From the NCBI GenBank assembly GCA_965203605.1, contig OZ241902.1, positions 2,480,001 to 2,544,000 on the forward strand: a stretch of DNA of 64,000 nt, given 5' to 3'. Below the pieces are notes generated by a model that saw only the letters and a program-made list of their open reading frames with translations, did no database searches and had not been told where the DNA came from. Positions 34,262 through 42,505 of this stretch are shown here, piece after piece. The position numbers and the translations under genes are program-made. The number at the start of each line of letters is the position of its first letter. The stretch's first letter is position 1. The DNA comes from JAPOUP01 sp965203605. GTDB lineage: Bacteria > Pseudomonadota > Alphaproteobacteria > Rhodobacterales > Rhodobacteraceae.

Positions 34262-34695
34262 TACCAAGCCAGATCGGTTTCGGTGAAATCGTCGCCCTTG
34301 TATGCGATCCGCAACCGGTAGGCTTGAGCGCAGGCATAGGCGAAGCAGTCGCCCATGTTGAGGCGAGCTGGATGATTGACGATCCTGCCGTATCGCTGAG
34401 CAGCATCGAGGGCCTTGCTGCCCACGTCACCGCTGATCATCGTTTCCTTGGCGCCCATATCGGCTATGAACTGGTCGACCAACCGCCGCGCCCTTTCGAG
34501 CATAGCCGGTGTAGCGGGCTTGTTTGACCCTTCAACCTCGGCAAACTGCCGTGTCAGCGACAGGACGGCTTCCATGCGGGCAACTGCCGACACGTGGAAC
34601 GGGCCATCGTGCAGTGTCAGTCGATTCATGAGGTCGTCCGCATCATCTTCCTGGCCAATGATTGCCACGATGACCGACGCATCAATAAACAGCAT
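34261..34695 (-). CDS. vapC: VapC-type PIN-domain RNase toxin
   Basis: A 144-residue PIN-domain toxin: MLFIDASVIVAIIGQE holds the first aspartate, and the C-terminal LNMGDCFAYACAQAYRL holds the GDCFAYA block with the conserved acidic residue, followed by YKGDDFTETDLAW. It cleaves RNA, classically tRNA, when freed of VapB. The ATG at 34695 overlaps the vapB stop (TGATG). Unlike the FitB- and RES-type toxins in this window, it is intact. It belongs to the subgroup paired with Rv0623-like antitoxins. Confidence 0.92.
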   Translation of the reverse strand: MLFIDASVIVAIIGQEDDADDLMNRLTLHDGPFHVSAVARMEAVLSLTRQFAEVEGSNKPATPAMLERARRLVDQFIADMGAKETMISGDVGSKALDAAQRYGRIVNHPARLNMGDCFAYACAQAYRLRIAYKGDDFTETDLAW

Positions 34696-34934
34696 CAGTC
34701 CTCCCCCCACAGTTCGTCCGTGACCTTCTTGTGATCAAGGTGAACCATTGGGCCAGCCTCGCGGGCCATGGCGAGCGTCTTTGCAAGACGATCGCGCACA
34801 TGCAGTTTGGCCTTGCGGTTGTCGATCTCGTGCCTGAGCGCTAGCCTGACAGCCTCGACCTTGCTGGATTTGGTGAGGCCGATAAGTTCCTCAGTGAGTT
34901 TGTCGACCTCGGGGTCTTTGATATAGAGCGGCAT
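34695..34934 (-). CDS. vapB: VapB-type antitoxin (Rv0623/PSK family)
   Basis: A 79-residue antitoxin with MPLYIKDPEVDKLTEELIGL, then TKSSKVEAVRLALRHEIDNR, the ribbon-helix-helix segment of the PSK/Rv0623 family. The C-terminal half wraps the VapC active site. The start at 34934 is supported by AAAGGA upstream. The stop overlaps the vapC start. It represses its own promoter at the palindromes at 34941-34970. Confidence 0.92.
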   Translation of the reverse strand: MPLYIKDPEVDKLTEELIGLTKSSKVEAVRLALRHEIDNRKAKLHVRDRLAKTLAMAREAGPMVHLDHKKVTDELWGED

Positions 34935-34940
34935 AAGAGC

Positions 34941-34988
34941 ATATCCTTTCGAGGATATAATCATATCCTCTTTTTCATATCCCGACAA
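34941..34988 (-). promoter_or_regulatory. vapBC promoter with palindromic operator
   Basis: On the minus strand, TTGTCG (34988-34983) and TATGAT (34965-34960) are 17 bases apart, a good sigma-70 promoter. The -10 box lies within an inverted repeat with 8-base arms GAGGATAT/ATATCCTC (34951-34970). A second palindrome, ATATCC/GGATAT (34941-34958), overlaps it. This is the usual layout of a self-repressed vapBC operon. Confidence 0.7.
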
Positions 34989-35064
34989 TGTAAAACCCCG
35001 CCCGGCAAGGACGCGGTGTGGCTGGATGGGGAGTTTGAGGGGAAGGGCGGGCCCTATCAACCCA

Positions 35065-36354
35065 TCACACTTGAATCCGTGTCTCAATCCGCTCATGGCC
35101 GTCCGCTTTCCACTTCCGTGCCGAGCGGTTGCTCGCTTCGACTTGCTGCACGTCTTCGATGATTTCATGAAGAGGCAGGTTGTAGACAGCGTCATCCAAT
35201 TCCATTTCGCTGAGGTCAAGCAGCACGCCCTTGCGCAGCGACTGGATGACAATTGGTGAGTGGGTCGTGGCAACAAATTGCAACTTCGGAAAGCATCCAG
35301 GAGGGCGGGCACAATGACGCGCTGCCAGATTGGGTGCAAGTGCAGATCAATTTCATCGATCAGGACAGTCCTTTTGACCGCTCGCACCGCTCTATCTGCC
35401 AGGTGTGGATTGAGAATTATCGCTTTGAAGGCGATATCGCCGACCATGGCCAGGACATTGCGCTGACCATGGCTCAAATTCTCATAGGCAACAGTTTGCC
35501 CGCGAGAGCTAAACTTGACTTCAAAACGCTCACGAGAAGGAGAGTATGCTATGTCCACGCATTCATCGGAACAGGAGGCGACAGCCTTACTCCAAGCAGC
35601 CAGTAGCGAAGATGCCCGTCCGGTCTCAAGCTCCCTAACCTTTCGCGGCGCAGCCAATCCAACAAGTCAGTCGGAGACACGCGAGGTTGGTGGCTGTTGC
35701 GATAGGCATCGAACCGCGACGGGCGCTGCCGTCTCCTGACTTTTCTGGGCTCAATCCACAGGCGACCGGTTCCATAATAAGAGCCCACACCCCCGCGCGG
35801 CGGCGGCCCTGTCGTTGAGAGTAAAGCCCGATTCCCGAATTTTGGAAATGGCGTGGAATCAGTGGCATAGGGGTGTTTTACCCAGGAGAATAGGGGTGTT
35901 TTACCCAGGAGAAGAGAGGCAACGTGGGACTATGTCCATCCTTGATTGCCCTGGATGCCTCTTCAGCGAGTGACGACAGTTCACGTGCATCTCTCGTCGT
36001 ACTACGCCCCTTCTTGCTACGCAATTCCCGCTTCCAGCGGATATCCTTGATATCGCCCGACAAGGGATGCTCGACCCTGCCCTCGGCCTCCACCACCACC
36101 CGATAGGACCTGTTGAATTCCGCAGTAACGTCAAAATCCTGTTCAAATTCGCGCACCTCTCTTTGGCTGATATGTCGCTGTTCAACTGTTGGAATGCCCA
36201 GAAGGAATGCGCCAAAGGCGATAGATAGTGCATCAAGCAGGTTGGACTTGCCCACGCCATTGTTACCGGTGATCAGGGTGAACTGGCGGTTCAGACCCTG
36301 ATCCAGGGTAGCGAACCCCTTGAAATTCAGTAGTCTCAGTCGATCGACCTGCAT
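35065..36354 (-). pseudogene. AAA family ATPase (RecF/OLD-like), multiply frameshifted
   Basis: A broken ATPase on the minus strand starting at 36354 (MQVDRLRLLNFKGFATLDQG). Walker A is GNNGVGKSNLLDAL. After PLFSWVKHPY the frame is disrupted by a 23-base tandem duplication. Beyond it the reading resumes with YYGTGRLW, the block typical of these ATPases. A one-base shift near 35655 leads to a frame with SHGQRNVLAM and Walker B TVLIDEIDLHLHPIWQ. Another shift near 35275 gives FVATTHSPIVIQS. At least three lesions make it non-functional. The family (AAA_21/AAA_23 overcoming-lysogenisation-like) often pairs with nucleases in phage defence. Here the next genes are vapBC, with no obvious partner nuclease. 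Confidence 0.75.
35868..35913. repeat. Perfect 23-bp tandem duplication
   Basis: Positions 35868-35890 are repeated exactly at 35891-35913. Because 23 is not a multiple of three, the duplication frameshifts the ATPase gene. Removing one copy restores reading through PLFSWVKHPY into the YYGTGRLW block. Confidence 0.95.
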
Positions 36355-36785
36355 TGGCTCTAAGTCTCGGCTTGATTCCAGTAGGGCAGTTCCCTTTACA
36401 GACACATTACCGCCATGATCCGAACCAATGAATATAGCGCATGGAGCATGACACAATGCAGAGAAGGAAACGACCGCCCCTGTCTCTTGGCGTATCGAAG
36501 ATTCGTTCATGGTTACCTTTGACAGCGGACAACTCGAACGACGAACGACTCGAAATCCCAAGCGGAGAATCCAGATTGACCAAGCGTCGATCATTTCCAC
36601 GAGTTCCGCTGACATCGAAGAGCCGGACTGTCGGGAAAGCGAGGTGTCGGCGACCCGGAAGTGAGCGAGCCGATGCCAGCGTGTGCTGGAGGTTCGTATG
36701 AACAGGAGGGTTCACCTCTGTCTTTGCTGAAAATGACCGGAATCACTTAATCCGGCCAACAACTTACCGATAGGCGAAGGGGCAA
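36355..36785. other. Divergent spacer between ATPase relic and LysR gene
   Basis: About 430 bases. The LysR regulator usually controls a divergent gene, but here the divergent gene is a ruined ATPase whose frame can be extended upstream to 36615 without recognisable content. I could not identify a promoter or a clean T-N11-A operator. Confidence 0.35.
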
Positions 36786-37703
36786 ATGGACTGGGACAAA
36801 CTAAGAATATTCCATGCGGTGGCAGACGCAGGGAGCCTGACCCACGCAGGCGAAGTCCTGCATCTAAGCCAATCGGCGGTGTCCAGACAGATCAGCTCCC
36901 TTGAGGAGTCTCTGAACGCCACCCTCTTCCATCGACACGCAAGGGGTCTGATCCTCACTGAGCAGGGTGAACTACTCTTCGATGCGGCAAAGGCCATGAC
37001 CAGCCGAGTTGAGGCCGCAACCGCCCGAATCCGCGACAGCAAGGAAGAGGTTTTCGGCGAACTGCGGGTCACAACGACGACCGGCTTCGGGACACTCTGG
37101 CTCGCCCCGCGATTGGCAACGCTCTACGCAGTCTATCCCGATCTGAGAATAGATCTGATGCTGGAAGAGCGCGTCCTAGACCTACCAATGCGCGAGGCCG
37201 ATGTTGCGATTCGCATGAAGGAACCAAGCCAGGCCGACTTGATCCGACGTCGCCTGATGGGGGTGCACATGCGTCTCTACGCCACCCCGGCCTATCTTGA
37301 GGAGCGAGGCACGCCCAATTCGCTAGCCGATCTGTCAAGGCACAGGCTAATCTGCCAAAACACCACGAGTTTCCAGGTTAGTGAAGGAGCAAGCCTTGTC
37401 AAAACGCTACTGACCTATCGGCCGAAGTCTCTCCTTACGGTTAATAACTATTATGGAGTGCTACAAGGCGTTGCCAACAATCTGGGGATCGGGGTGCTGC
37501 CAGACTACGTGATCGAAGATTTTCCGAGAATTGTTCGGGTTTTGGACGACGTCGAATCGAACGAAGTCCCTGTGTTTCTCGCTTACCCGGAGGAGTTGCG
37601 GAACTCTAAGCGGATCGCGGCGTTTCGCGATTTCGTGATGGAAGAGATCATATCATATCGGCGGCGGCGGCAGGAGTGCGGGGTACAGCGATTTACCGGG
37701 TAA
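36786..37703 (+). CDS. LysR family transcriptional regulator
   Basis: A 305-residue LysR-type regulator. The N-terminal winged helix MDWDKLRIFHAVADAGSLTH, then AGEVLHLSQSAVSRQISSLE, is canonical. A linker helix and a two-lobed effector-binding domain follow (GELRVTTTTGFGTLWLAPRL, VNNYYGVLQGVANNLGIGVL). Regulators of this subgroup are often of the CrgA/GcvA-like type and bind a small ligand. The target gene is unknown: nothing intact lies divergently upstream, and a methylase follows downstream in the same direction after ~260 bases. The frame is intact although both neighbours are accessory genes. Confidence 0.88.
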   Translation: MDWDKLRIFHAVADAGSLTHAGEVLHLSQSAVSRQISSLEESLNATLFHRHARGLILTEQGELLFDAAKAMTSRVEAATARIRDSKEEVFGELRVTTTTGFGTLWLAPRLATLYAVYPDLRIDLMLEERVLDLPMREADVAIRMKEPSQADLIRRRLMGVHMRLYATPAYLEERGTPNSLADLSRHRLICQNTTSFQVSEGASLVKTLLTYRPKSLLTVNNYYGVLQGVANNLGIGVLPDYVIEDFPRIVRVLDDVESNEVPVFLAYPEELRNSKRIAAFRDFVMEEIISYRRRRQECGVQRFTG

Positions 37704-37891
37704 TTTGCGGATCCTGCCACATCTGGAGTGCGGCCGAGTTCCGTCTGAAGTCGACAAATCAGGAACAGCGGCGTTTCGCCACTCCATTTACCAATCGCTT
37801 TGGAGCCACATAGATGTTCGCTTCATCACGTCAGCCTTCCAGTCAAATGGCTATTGACCCCATATGTTGAGAAATGACGGGGCATGGCGGC

Positions 37892-37939
37892 GACATGGGG
37901 TTGACATGGGGTTGACATCCTCCAACGTTATCCTAATGT
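37892..37939 (+). promoter_or_regulatory. Likely promoter of the methylase operon with duplicated -35 box
   Basis: An 11-base unit (GACATGGGGTT) is repeated in tandem at 37892-37913, placing two perfect TTGACA boxes at 37901 and 37912, one helical turn apart. A weak -10 (TAATGT at 37934) is 16 bases from the second. AAGGAGGA and ATG follow at 37951-37968. Confidence 0.45.
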
Positions 37940-37965
37940 CCGGCCTCGAGAAGGAGGAGACCACC

Positions 37966-38175
37966 ATGGGCAAAAGAATGGGTGGCAAGGACACTGGCGT
38001 TGTCGAATTCCTCGGACGATGGTGGCCCAGCAATGCCGGGTTCGTTCAGCGTCACCGGCCTGATGACCTCGTCTCACGATTTGGCTCCCGAAATGCGCTA
38101 CGCAAGCCCTCACCGCATGGCTTCTGGAAGAACTTCGTCGAAAACGATCTTTCCCGTGGGGTTCGGAAAGCATGA
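37966..38175 (+). CDS. Small ORF coupled to the DNA methylase gene
   Basis: A 69-residue frame (MGKRMGGKDTGVVEFLGRWW...) that I do not recognise. It has a strong ribosome-binding site (AAGGAGGA, seven bases before ATG). Its stop overlaps the methylase start in ATGA, which suggests a leader or small regulatory protein translated with the methylase. The sequence has no helix-turn-helix resembling restriction controller proteins. It could equally be a decayed N-terminus of something longer. Confidence 0.4.
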   Translation: MGKRMGGKDTGVVEFLGRWWPSNAGFVQRHRPDDLVSRFGSRNALRKPSPHGFWKNFVENDLSRGVRKA

Positions 38176-38906
38176 CTCTCCAAACGGCACATGATGAATC
38201 GTCCGCTTATGCGCCTCCCTCACCGCGTCGGAAAGTCCGTAATGGTGTTCCTACCAACAACCTTGTTCAAAGCGCTTTCGCGGAAGGAAACGATCACGTA
38301 TTTCCGTTGGTCCTGAGCCTATATGTGACGCTAGGGAGCATTGTGGCGGACGTGACCTACGGTAAGGGCGTCTTCTGGCGGCAAATTCCGGATCGCCAGT
38401 ATCTGCTTCGTGCGACCGATCTGCAGGATGGCATTGACTGCCGCGACCTCCCATATGGGGATGGAGAAATCGACTGCGTTGTACTGGACCCACCCTATGT
38501 GCACTCGCCAGGTGGGACAGCCCATAACGGACATAAGCCATTCGAAACCCATTACCGCAACAACGGAACCGGGAATCGGACTGCGAGCAAGTACCACGAG
38601 GCGGTTCTGGATCTCTACCGCGATGCTGGTCAAGAAGCGTGGCGCGTCTTGCGGGAGCGAGGCGTCCTCATTGTCAAATGTCAGGATGAGGTTTGTGCCA
38701 ACCGGCAGCGCTTCACGCACGTAGAAATCATGCAAATGTACGCCGAAGTCGGGTATGTCGCGGAAGATCTCTTCGTGGTCATGCGGAACAACAGACCGGG
38801 CGTGAGCCGAACAGTGAAGCAGATTCATGCCCGGAAGAACCATTCGTATTTTTTGGTCTTTTGGAAACGAACAAACGGCAAGCGAATTTGGGAACTTCCA
38901 ACATGA
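38172..38906 (+). CDS. DNA methyltransferase, DPPY type
   Basis: A 244-residue amino-methyltransferase (N6-adenine or N4-cytosine). The catalytic motif is VVLDPPYVHSP near residue 115, with the S-adenosylmethionine motif earlier as SIVADVTYGKGVFW and a downstream GVLIVKCQDEV strand. It probably protects DNA from the adjacent nuclease. The ATG at 38172 is coupled to the small upstream ORF (ATGA), and its stop overlaps the nuclease start (ATGA). The frame is intact while the nuclease is dead, so it would now act as an orphan methylase. The recognition sequence cannot be read from the sequence. Confidence 0.85.
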   Translation: MTLQTAHDESSAYAPPSPRRKVRNGVPTNNLVQSAFAEGNDHVFPLVLSLYVTLGSIVADVTYGKGVFWRQIPDRQYLLRATDLQDGIDCRDLPYGDGEIDCVVLDPPYVHSPGGTAHNGHKPFETHYRNNGTGNRTASKYHEAVLDLYRDAGQEAWRVLRERGVLIVKCQDEVCANRQRFTHVEIMQMYAEVGYVAEDLFVVMRNNRPGVSRTVKQIHARKNHSYFLVFWKRTNGKRIWELPT

Positions 38907-39309
38907 GCCACGTTGGCCCCGTTGATCTCTTCGTAGAGTGCATCAAGGAACACGCCCCGAAAGACATTTGGCAAGGATCGCCACTGATTGGATACCGTCT
39001 GTTAGGGAACACGAACCGTGGAGAAATCGGAGAGTAATTCGTTCGCCGCTACTTGCGCAAGCACGACATTCCGACCGGCAACGGCAACCGAACATCCAGG
39101 ACGGACATGCGGGTCGGCACCCGATCCTTTGAGATCAAGACCGCCTCGCTAGGCGCGAATGGGACCTTTCAGTTCAATCACATACGCCTCGACCGGCAAT
39201 ATGACTTCCTTTTGTGCATAGGTGTTTGCCCAGATGAAATCCGTTACGGCATTTGGCGCAAGGGTGCCGTCGCGGAAGGTGACGCCGGAAGACTTGTCCG
39301 TATGGCGGA

Positions 39310-39320
39310 GGGTCAGGCGG
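39310..39320. repeat. Target-site duplication, left copy (11 bp)
   Basis: GGGTCAGGCGG at 39310-39320 is repeated at 39505-39515, immediately outside the terminal inverted repeats of the miniature element. Confidence 0.85.
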
Positions 39321-39504
39321 CATAAGCGTTAACCTATTTTGTCGCCGCATGTTGCGACACGTTTCAATGTCCAAAAAAGCAGTCAAAAGGTCGATTCATC
39401 CGCAGGTCTCACCGGTTTCCCTCCTTTCGCTGGCCATTCGGGCCAGTGGGATGGAGGATTCGAAGCCATTCAGTCCCTGTCCGAAGAACAGGTTAACGCT
39501 TATG
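39321..39504. mobile_element. 184-bp miniature transposable element with 15-bp terminal inverted repeats
   Basis: The ends are CATAAGCGTTAACCT at 39321-39335 and its exact reverse complement at 39490-39504. The element is flanked by an 11-bp direct repeat. It carries no gene. It interrupts the nuclease gene, and precise removal restores the reading frame, which proves insertion. The family is unknown; 11-bp duplications are uncommon. Confidence 0.88.
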
Positions 39505-39515
39505 GGGTCAGGCGG
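39505..39515. repeat. Target-site duplication, right copy (11 bp)
   Basis: Second copy of GGGTCAGGCGG, created when the miniature element inserted. Confidence 0.85.
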
Positions 39516-39601
39516 TTACCTACAAGATCACCAAGAAGCTGGACGCCCTGTCGCCGATTGAACGATTGCCTGATGCGATATCCGACATGCTATGCTTATA
39601 G

Positions 39602-39990
39602 TTTGGTCGCACTGAAGAACTCATAATGATTGACACGTAGAGGTGGGGTCATGTGAAGCTCGGCATGCACGTAGCTGCATTCTGCCGCGCCGAACGCAAC
39701 CAAAGGCAAGCCGACCATTATCCTCGACAGTGCAACCTTCGACGAAGCGATTTGGGGTTTTGCCCCGCCCTTCTGCGGTAACCACATCATCCGGTCAGGA
39801 TCCCCTCTTTGTCCAGACTTCGCCGAATACTTGCATATTCGCCATTTCTGGCGAAAAATCGCTGTTCAGACCAATGAAAATGAAAGGGTGCCGGAGCTGG
39901 GACCAGCACATCTGACGCAAAGTGTGTGGCTCTGACTTCCCCCTGCCCTCATCCCAGCCCAGTTACGGCACGCAACTTCAAGAGCCCATA
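39602..39990. other. Upstream region of purL, no gene recognised
   Basis: About 390 bases between the nuclease relic and purL. It marks the edge of the accessory island and should hold the purL promoter. No protein-like frame or riboswitch-like structure was recognised. Confidence 0.4.
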
Positions 39991-42150
39991 ATGAACGACC
40001 CGGAAATCACCGATGAACTGATTGCATTGCACGGGCTGAAGCCCGATGAATTCGAAAGGATTGTTGAAATCCTCGATCGCCCACCCACCCTTACCGAACT
40101 TGGCATCTTTTCGGCGATGTGGAATGAGCACTGCTCCTACAAATCTTCAAGAAAGTGGCTTGGAACCCTGCCCACAGAAGGGCGGCAGGTGATCTGTGGA
40201 CCAGGCGAGAACGCCGGTGTCGTGGACATCGGCGACGGCCAGGCTGTGGTGTTCAAGATGGAGAGCCACAACCATCCGTCCTATATCGAACCCTACCAAG
40301 GGGCGGCCACCGGCGTCGGCGGCATACTCCGCGACGTCTTCACTATGGGCGCGAGACCGATCGCGGCAATGAATTCGCTGTCGTTCGGCGTTCCTGATCA
40401 TGCGAGAACCCGACAGCTCGTGAATGGTGTCGTCGGAGGAATCGGTGGTTACGGAAATTCCTTTGGCGTCCCTACCGTCGGTGGTGAGGTTCGATTCCAT
40501 CGATCCTACAACGGCAATTGCCTCGTCAACGCGTTCGCAGCTGGGATCGCAGATACCGACAAGGTTTTCTATTCGGCGGCGAGCGGCGTCGGGATGCCTG
40601 TCGTTTACCTTGGCGCGCGGACTGGACGCGACGGGGTTGGCGGAGCAACGATGGCCTCCGCGGAATTTGACGACACGATCGGGGAAAAGCGGCCGACGGT
40701 TCAGGTTGGCGACCCATTCACGGAAAAGCGGCTGCTGGAAGCCTGCCTCGAACTGATGCGGACGGGTGCGGTAATCGCGATTCAGGACATGGGGGCAGCG
40801 GGGCTGACCTGCTCCGCAGTCGAAATGGGAGACAAGGGTGGCCTTGGCATCAAGCTGAAGCTGGACGACGTTCCCCAACGCGAAGAGAACATGACGGCTT
40901 ACGAATTGATGCTCTCGGAATCCCAGGAGCGCATGTTGATGGTGCTTCGGCCAGAAAAGGAGGAGGACGCAAGGCAGGTATTCAGCAAATGGGAACTCGA
41001 TTTCGCCATCGTAGGGGAGACAATCGCAGAAGACCGCTTCCTCGTGCTCCACCGAGCGGAAGTGGTGGCGGACATTCCGCTGTCGCGACTGGCCAGCGGC
41101 GCACCGGAATACGATCGGCCATGGGTTGCCAATGCCGCACCCGAACCACTTGCCATAATTCCGCGAATCGACCCAATTGATGGGCTCAAAACACTGATCA
41201 CATCCCCAAACCACGCATCCCGTCATTGGATCTACGAGCAATATGACAGCATGGTGATGGCTGACACGGTCCGCGGTCCAGGACTCGGCGCCGGTGTCGT
41301 AAGAGTGCATGGCACCGACAAAATGCTTGCGTTTACGTCCGACGTGACGCCCCGCTATGTGCGCGCCTGTCCCGAAGAGGGTGGAAAGCAGGCCGTCGCC
41401 GAGGCGTACCGCAACCTATCAGCCGTCGGTGCCAAACCGATAGCTGCAACCGACAATCTGAATTTCGGCAATCCTGAGAAGTCGGAAATCATGGGGCAGT
41501 TGGTTGGGGCAATCAAGGGAATAGGAGAAGCCTGCTCAGCTCTCGACATGCCGATCGTTTCAGGAAACGTCTCGCTATACAATGAGACGGACGGCGAACC
41601 GATCCTTCCTACGCCAACCATTGGCGCCGTCGGACTGATCTCCGACAGCGGTCGATTGATCTCCGGCGAAGTCCGGAAGGGACATGTCGCGTTAGTTGTC
41701 GGGAACACGGAGGGTCATCTCGGTCAATCTGCCTTGCTAGCGGAGGCATTCAATCGGGAGGATGGCGACACACCCCCCGTGAACCTTGTCGAGGAGAGAC
41801 GCAATGGCGGCTTCATTCGTGAAAACAGCGAATTGATCCGGGCCTGCACGGATCTTTCGGACGGAGGGCTGGCAATGGCGGCTTTCGAACTGGCGGAGAT
41901 GGCCGGTGTTGGCGTCGTGCTGGAAAGTGGCGACATGGAACAACTATTCGGCGAAGACCAGGGTCGATACCTGGTGGCCTGCAATTTTGACCAAGCCGAA
42001 GCACTGATGATCGCCGCCGGACGCGCCGAAGTACCGATCACCAGTGTCGGGCGGTTCTGCGGCTCAACCGTCAGGTTTGGAACAAGCTCCGCTCCGCTCG
42101 AAGAACTATCCAATCTGTTCCGATCAAGCTTCGCTGCGGCCTTTGACTGA
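39991..42150 (+). CDS. purL: Phosphoribosylformylglycinamidine synthase subunit PurL
   Basis: A 719-residue small-type PurL that, with PurQ and PurS, converts FGAR to FGAM using ATP and glutamine-derived ammonia in purine synthesis. Family hallmarks: WNEHCSYKSSRKWLGTLPTE, GPGENAGVVDIGDG, MESHNHPSYIEPYQGAATGV and, in the second half, ATDNLNFGNPEKSEIMGQ and DLSDGGLAMAAFELAEM. The start at 39991 (MNDPEITDELIALHGL) is typical; the frame is open to 39922 but without support. purQ and purS are not in the window. bolA and grxD follow in the same direction, a conserved neighbourhood in alphaproteobacteria. Confidence 0.96.
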   Translation: MNDPEITDELIALHGLKPDEFERIVEILDRPPTLTELGIFSAMWNEHCSYKSSRKWLGTLPTEGRQVICGPGENAGVVDIGDGQAVVFKMESHNHPSYIEPYQGAATGVGGILRDVFTMGARPIAAMNSLSFGVPDHARTRQLVNGVVGGIGGYGNSFGVPTVGGEVRFHRSYNGNCLVNAFAAGIADTDKVFYSAASGVGMPVVYLGARTGRDGVGGATMASAEFDDTIGEKRPTVQVGDPFTEKRLLEACLELMRTGAVIAIQDMGAAGLTCSAVEMGDKGGLGIKLKLDDVPQREENMTAYELMLSESQERMLMVLRPEKEEDARQVFSKWELDFAIVGETIAEDRFLVLHRAEVVADIPLSRLASGAPEYDRPWVANAAPEPLAIIPRIDPIDGLKTLITSPNHASRHWIYEQYDSMVMADTVRGPGLGAGVVRVHGTDKMLAFTSDVTPRYVRACPEEGGKQAVAEAYRNLSAVGAKPIAATDNLNFGNPEKSEIMGQLVGAIKGIGEACSALDMPIVSGNVSLYNETDGEPILPTPTIGAVGLISDSGRLISGEVRKGHVALVVGNTEGHLGQSALLAEAFNREDGDTPPVNLVEERRNGGFIRENSELIRACTDLSDGGLAMAAFELAEMAGVGVVLESGDMEQLFGEDQGRYLVACNFDQAEALMIAAGRAEVPITSVGRFCGSTVRFGTSSAPLEELSNLFRSSFAAAFD

Positions 42151-42267
42151 AGCTCTTGAGCGGTCTCTGCGGCGAGTCAAATGAATCACCGGTCTTGCGA
42201 AGCGCTCCAAGGCAGTCTATCTGTCACTGCAAGCCAAGAGCACGCACAAGCGGGAGAATTCGTCACC

Positions 42268-42504
42268 ATGCCGATGTTTGCAAAGGAAATCGAAGATTTA
42301 CTTCGGAAGCGATTTCCTGACGCTGAAATCATGGTGCAGGGTGACGATGGCGTGCATATGTCCGCTATGGTCGTCGATGAGAGCTTTCGCGGAATGAACC
42401 GTGTCGAGCAGCAGCGCATGGTCTACGCCGCCCTGAAGGGAAAGATGGATGGACCTGCGGGAGCGCTTCACGCCTTGGCCCTGACAACGAGAGCCCCGGA
42501 GTAG
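42268..42504 (+). CDS. BolA family protein
   Basis: A 78-residue BolA-type protein of the short BolA/YrbA class (MPMFAKEIEDLLRKRFPDAE, then FRGMNRVEQQRMVYAALKGK and HALALTTRAPE). BolA proteins bind a shared [2Fe-2S] cluster with monothiol glutaredoxins through the conserved histidine of the HALAL segment. The partner glutaredoxin gene begins two bases after the stop, so the pair is surely co-translated. The start at 42268 matches family N-termini; an in-frame ATG at 42181 would add an untypical leader. Likely role: iron-sulfur cluster trafficking or iron sensing. Confidence 0.94.
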   Translation: MPMFAKEIEDLLRKRFPDAEIMVQGDDGVHMSAMVVDESFRGMNRVEQQRMVYAALKGKMDGPAGALHALALTTRAPE

Positions 42505-42505
42505 A

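Larger units (their letters stand above)
38903..39601 (+). pseudogene. PD-(D/E)XK nuclease (putative restriction enzyme), doubly disrupted
   Basis: Starts at 38903 overlapping the methylase stop. It reads through GNTNRGEIGE and meets an in-frame TAA at 39035-39037, then continues FVRRYLRKHD in the same frame. The nuclease core is TDMRVGTRSFEIKTASL, with D and ExK spaced as in PD-(D/E)XK enzymes. GEIGE is the usual upstream glutamate region. At 39320 the frame runs into a 184-bp inserted element. Excising the element plus one 11-bp repeat restores EGQAVTYKITKKLDALSPIE, ending at 39601. The ancestral protein would be ~167 residues. Two independent lesions make it certainly inactive. The call as the restriction partner rests on gene overlap and core motif. 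Confidence 0.75.

Noticed and set aside
39035..39037. Stop-codon recoding to explain TAA here and TAG at 62329
   Set aside because: All core genes use normal stops, the two codons differ, and both lie in genes with signs of decay; no recoding signal was seen.
39321..39504. Integron attC site or dif-like recombination site
   Set aside because: GTTAACC does not fit the attC core consensus, and the exact target duplication plus inverted ends fit transposition instead.
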